37,903 bases of DNA from a virus: IMG/VR virus record IMGVR_UViG_3300006810_000136, positions 1-37,903 of that record; one strand, 5' to 3'. Shown piece by piece: positions 36,712-37,903 of the stretch (its first letter is position 1; each line of letters starts with the position of its first letter). Below the pieces are notes generated by a model. The model was not told where the DNA came from. It ran no database searches and was given only the letters and a program-made list of their open reading frames with translations. The position numbers and the translations under genes are program-made.

Positions 36712-36953
36712 ATTCATTGAAAATGAATCACTTAGTTTCTGACCTTGATATCGAAGATATCAGCCAAATCACTGCTTCCTACCCGCAGGGCACGACGCTC
36801 GACCATGCGACCTTCAGCGAAGCTGTCGACTTTCTTGACTCCTTCGTTGATAACGAAGAGGACGGCGACAAACTCCGAATGCTGTGGGACTTGCAAGGTC
36901 TGAAAGACCTCCTGCGTGACGCAACAGCAGGCGCTGTGGAGATTACCATCTCC
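36712..36953 (+). other. Hairpin array across the start and body of the second rightward gene
   Basis: Perfect hairpins at 36712-36728 (7 bp, loop GAA, containing the ATG at 36723), 36746-36762 (7 bp, GAA), 36815-36825 (4 bp, GAA), 36842-36858 (7 bp, GAT), 36896-36910 (6 bp, GAA), 36913-36923 (4 bp, TGA), 36924-36937 (5 bp, AGGC) and 36938-36953 (6 bp, TACC). The last four are almost contiguous. The encoded protein is not low-complexity here, so protein repeats cannot explain them. Confidence 0.85.
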
Positions 36954-36995
36954 CGAAGCTTGCTTGCCCTTGGAAGCGGTTGCTCCATCGGCTAA
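36723..36995 (+). CDS. Small acidic protein of unknown function, 90 aa
   Basis: The ATG at 36723 is used because it falls in the same position relative to a hairpin as expected of this operon; an ATG at 36699 would add eight residues. The product starts MNHLVSDLDIEDISQITASY, is acidic and helical (AVDFLDSFVDNEEDGDKLRM, WDLQGLKDLLRDAT), and ends in Gly/Ser residues. No family is recognised. Acidic small early proteins of phages often inhibit host factors, but nothing here proves that. Confidence 0.5.
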   Translation: MNHLVSDLDIEDISQITASYPQGTTLDHATFSEAVDFLDSFVDNEEDGDKLRMLWDLQGLKDLLRDATAGAVEITISRSLLALGSGCSIG

Positions 36996-37004
36996 CCTCT
37001 TAGA

Positions 37005-37059
37005 GTATCTTGATATATACACTCTCTTCATTTATGAAGAGTGTATATATCTTAGATAC
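37005..37059. repeat. Long inverted repeat between the second and third rightward genes
   Basis: GTATCT, then GATATATACACT and CTTCAT on the left pair with ATGAAG, AGTGTATATATC and AGATAC on the right, with small bulges, giving a stem of about 24 base pairs around a TT loop. It lies in the 108-base gap 36996-37103. There is no U-run of terminator type, so an mRNA-processing or DNA-structure role is as likely as termination. Confidence 0.8.
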
Positions 37060-37103
37060 CTCTTGACTCAACATTTTCAAACTTCAATTCAAACCCCTTT
37101 GCT

Positions 37104-37250
37104 ATGCAGACATTTGCAGCTACCCGCCGTCAGCTTATCGCTGACCTCCTCGACCTTCACCTCTCCTTCGACGCAGTGCGTGCCACCTCCGAGTGGGACG
37201 AACTCACCTGCCTTGAGCAGATGACCTTGGAGGACTTGATTGAGATGTAA
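37104..37250 (+). CDS. Small acidic protein, 48 aa
   Basis: ATG at 37104, TAA at 37248-37250. The product MQTFAATRRQLIADLLDLHL... is helical, Leu/Asp/Glu-rich and acidic towards the end (LEQMTLEDLIEM). It has no recognised domain. A 6-bp hairpin (37129-37145) lies inside it and the stop codon lies in an 8-bp hairpin (37239-37257). The hammerhead ribozyme begins 12 bases downstream. Confidence 0.55.
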   Translation: MQTFAATRRQLIADLLDLHLSFDAVRATSEWDELTCLEQMTLEDLIEM

Positions 37251-37257
37251 TCTCAAT
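37239..37257 (+). other. Hairpin with the stop codon of the 48-aa gene in its loop
   Basis: An 8-bp perfect stem (ATTGAGAT with ATCTCAAT) with a 3-base loop GTA. The TAA at 37248-37250 spans loop and stem. The same arrangement, with TAA in the stem, occurs at 36676-36693. Confidence 0.75.
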
Positions 37258-37261
37258 TACA

Positions 37262-37314
37262 GGTACACTGATGAGCCTTGAGTAGGCGAAACACCCCCTT
37301 GGGGTGTCTGTATC
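37262..37314 (+). ncRNA. Hammerhead ribozyme (type I)
   Basis: All parts of the hammerhead are present in order. Stem I is GGTACA (37262-37267) with TGTATC (37309-37314), 6 bp including one G-U. Core CTGATGA spans 37268-37274. Stem II is GCCT/AGGC (37275-37278 and 37284-37287) with a 5-base loop. Core GAA follows at 37288-37290. Stem III is ACACCCC (37291-37297) with GGGGTGT (37301-37307), beginning with the required A-U pair and capped by CTT. The cleavage-site C is at 37308. Predicted cleavage is between 37308 and 37309. It lies between the 48-aa and 125-aa genes and would cut their shared message 27 bases before the ATG at 37336. Stem I is the open stem, hence type I. Confidence 0.88.
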
Positions 37315-37335
37315 AAACTTCAAACTTCATCTACG

Positions 37336-37713
37336 ATGACAATCAAATCCTTATACTTCCTCGTTCAAGAGAGCGAGGGCTTCAGCGTCCGAGCCAACGA
37401 CCTCCTCACCTATGCGGCCAAAGAGGGCTACGCAGTCGGTGGTGCAGAGCCAGCGGTGGGCGTGTTCAAGTGCAAGAACGACGACCTTTCGTTCCGAATC
37501 TTCAACAGAGAAATCAACAGACTTCAGTCGGTGGTGACTGACCCCAACCAAGTCATAGGTGCGTGGGTAGACGTGGTCGAAGACCCCAAGGGGGTGGCCT
37601 ACCTCGAACTCTCTGACGTAGTCAAGTCGAAGCAAGTGGCTCTCGAACTTGCCCGAGCACGTGGTGAGAAAGCCATCTACGATTTCGCTAACTCTGAATC
37701 CATCTACCTGTGA
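37336..37713 (+). CDS. Hypothetical early protein, 125 aa
   Basis: The product begins MTIKSLYFLVQESEGFSVRA, contains DLLTYAAKEGYAVGGAEPAV and FKCKNDDLSFRIFNREI, then a beta segment (VIGAWVDVVEDPKGVAYLEL), and ends with helix and NSESIYL. I recognise no family. Unlike the genes to its left it has few hairpins. It follows the ribozyme, so its mRNA probably begins with a 5'-hydroxyl end at 37309. Codons favour C-ending forms (CTC, GAC, AAC), unlike the leftward block. Confidence 0.6.
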   Translation: MTIKSLYFLVQESEGFSVRANDLLTYAAKEGYAVGGAEPAVGVFKCKNDDLSFRIFNREINRLQSVVTDPNQVIGAWVDVVEDPKGVAYLELSDVVKSKQVALELARARGEKAIYDFANSESIYL

Positions 37714-37903
37714 ACGTGTGGGAACGCTACCCCGAGCGGGGCACGATGAGCGATGGCCTCCCCAAGTCGGTACCAACCGACGAGTACCGAATGGTCTTCT
37801 ACTACGGCTTTGACCGAGATGACTGGGACGCACTCACGTTCAAGGCGAACTCGATCGGGCACGCAAGGGAGCGGGCACTCGACCTTGTCCCTGACGGACA
37901 CCG
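37710..37903 (+). CDS. Partial gene at the right edge, unknown
   Basis: A frame from GTG at 37710, overlapping the previous stop as GTGA, runs to the window end without a stop (64 codons). It starts VNVWERYPERGTMSDG; an internal ATG at 37746 is the alternative. It continues with DEYRMVFYYGFDRDDWDALT, then HARERALDLVPDG. Function cannot be told. The GTGA overlap supports coupling. Confidence 0.5.
   Translation, partial: MNVWERYPERGTMSDGLPKSVPTDEYRMVFYYGFDRDDWDALTFKANSIGHARERALDLVPDGH

Overview
The window is a stretch of a tailed double-stranded DNA phage, or a closely related prophage or metagenomic contig. It is probably a podovirus-like phage of a Bacteroidetes (Flavobacteriia-type) host. 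The phage call rests on a contiguous morphogenesis block: terminase large subunit, very large portal, scaffold-like protein, major capsid candidate, ring/adaptor proteins, a giant tail-stabilisation ('muzzle'-like) protein and large internal virion proteins. No sheath or long tape-measure/tube set is seen. The host call is an inference from start sites that mostly lack Shine-Dalgarno sequences, are preceded by A/T-rich stretches, and often carry the Bacteroidetes -7 promoter box TAnnTTTG. Gene order (terminase, portal, capsid, ring proteins, muzzle, internal proteins) resembles crAss-like phages and their marine relatives, but this was judged by eye without database searches.

Layout. Positions 1-35396 are transcribed almost entirely leftwards (minus strand) and hold the late genes. 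From right to left in transcription order: cell-wall hydrolases and small virion-associated genes (35396-30831); a block of small conserved genes with a GroES-like protein and two tRNAs, Arg-UCU and Ile-UAU (30400-27827); terminase and portal (27843-23233); a tail adaptor-like protein and a BspA/DUF285-repeat adhesin (23212-20053); a cassette of four tiny basic proteins (20033-19171); three small related beta-rich virion proteins (19129-18040); scaffold and capsid (18015-15486); decoration/LamG-like proteins (15421-12890); ring proteins, muzzle and its separated C-terminal part (12843-5173); and three internal/ejection-type proteins (5152 to beyond position 1). Several genes shorter than 60 codons were found by reading the gaps: 19419-19559, 28005-28169, 28172-28303, 28769-28912, 29705-29872, 34654-34782 and 37104-37250. 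One rightward gene (30409-30834) sits inside the leftward block, with a bidirectional terminator in its 3' end.

A 710-base divergent region (35397-36106) separates the late block from a rightward operon (36107 to the window end) of unrecognised small genes, presumably early or regulatory. This right end is the unusual part. From about 35.7 to 37.3 kb, coding and non-coding DNA alike are packed with short perfect hairpins, about one per 30 bases, mostly with GAA, GTAA or other 2-4 base loops. Start and stop codons lie inside some of them. Two long inverted repeats sit between genes, and a complete hammerhead self-cleaving ribozyme motif lies at 37262-37314. The first rightward gene encodes a histone-H1-like Lys/Ala-rich protein whose message is essentially a string of hairpins.

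Regulation visible in the sequence: strong intrinsic terminators at 12867-12886 and 15033-15059 and a bidirectional one at 30782-30811; a C(UUCG)G hairpin just after the capsid gene; and a set of TAnnTTTG boxes, five of them only 4-5 bases before an ATG, which predicts leaderless or nearly leaderless late mRNAs.
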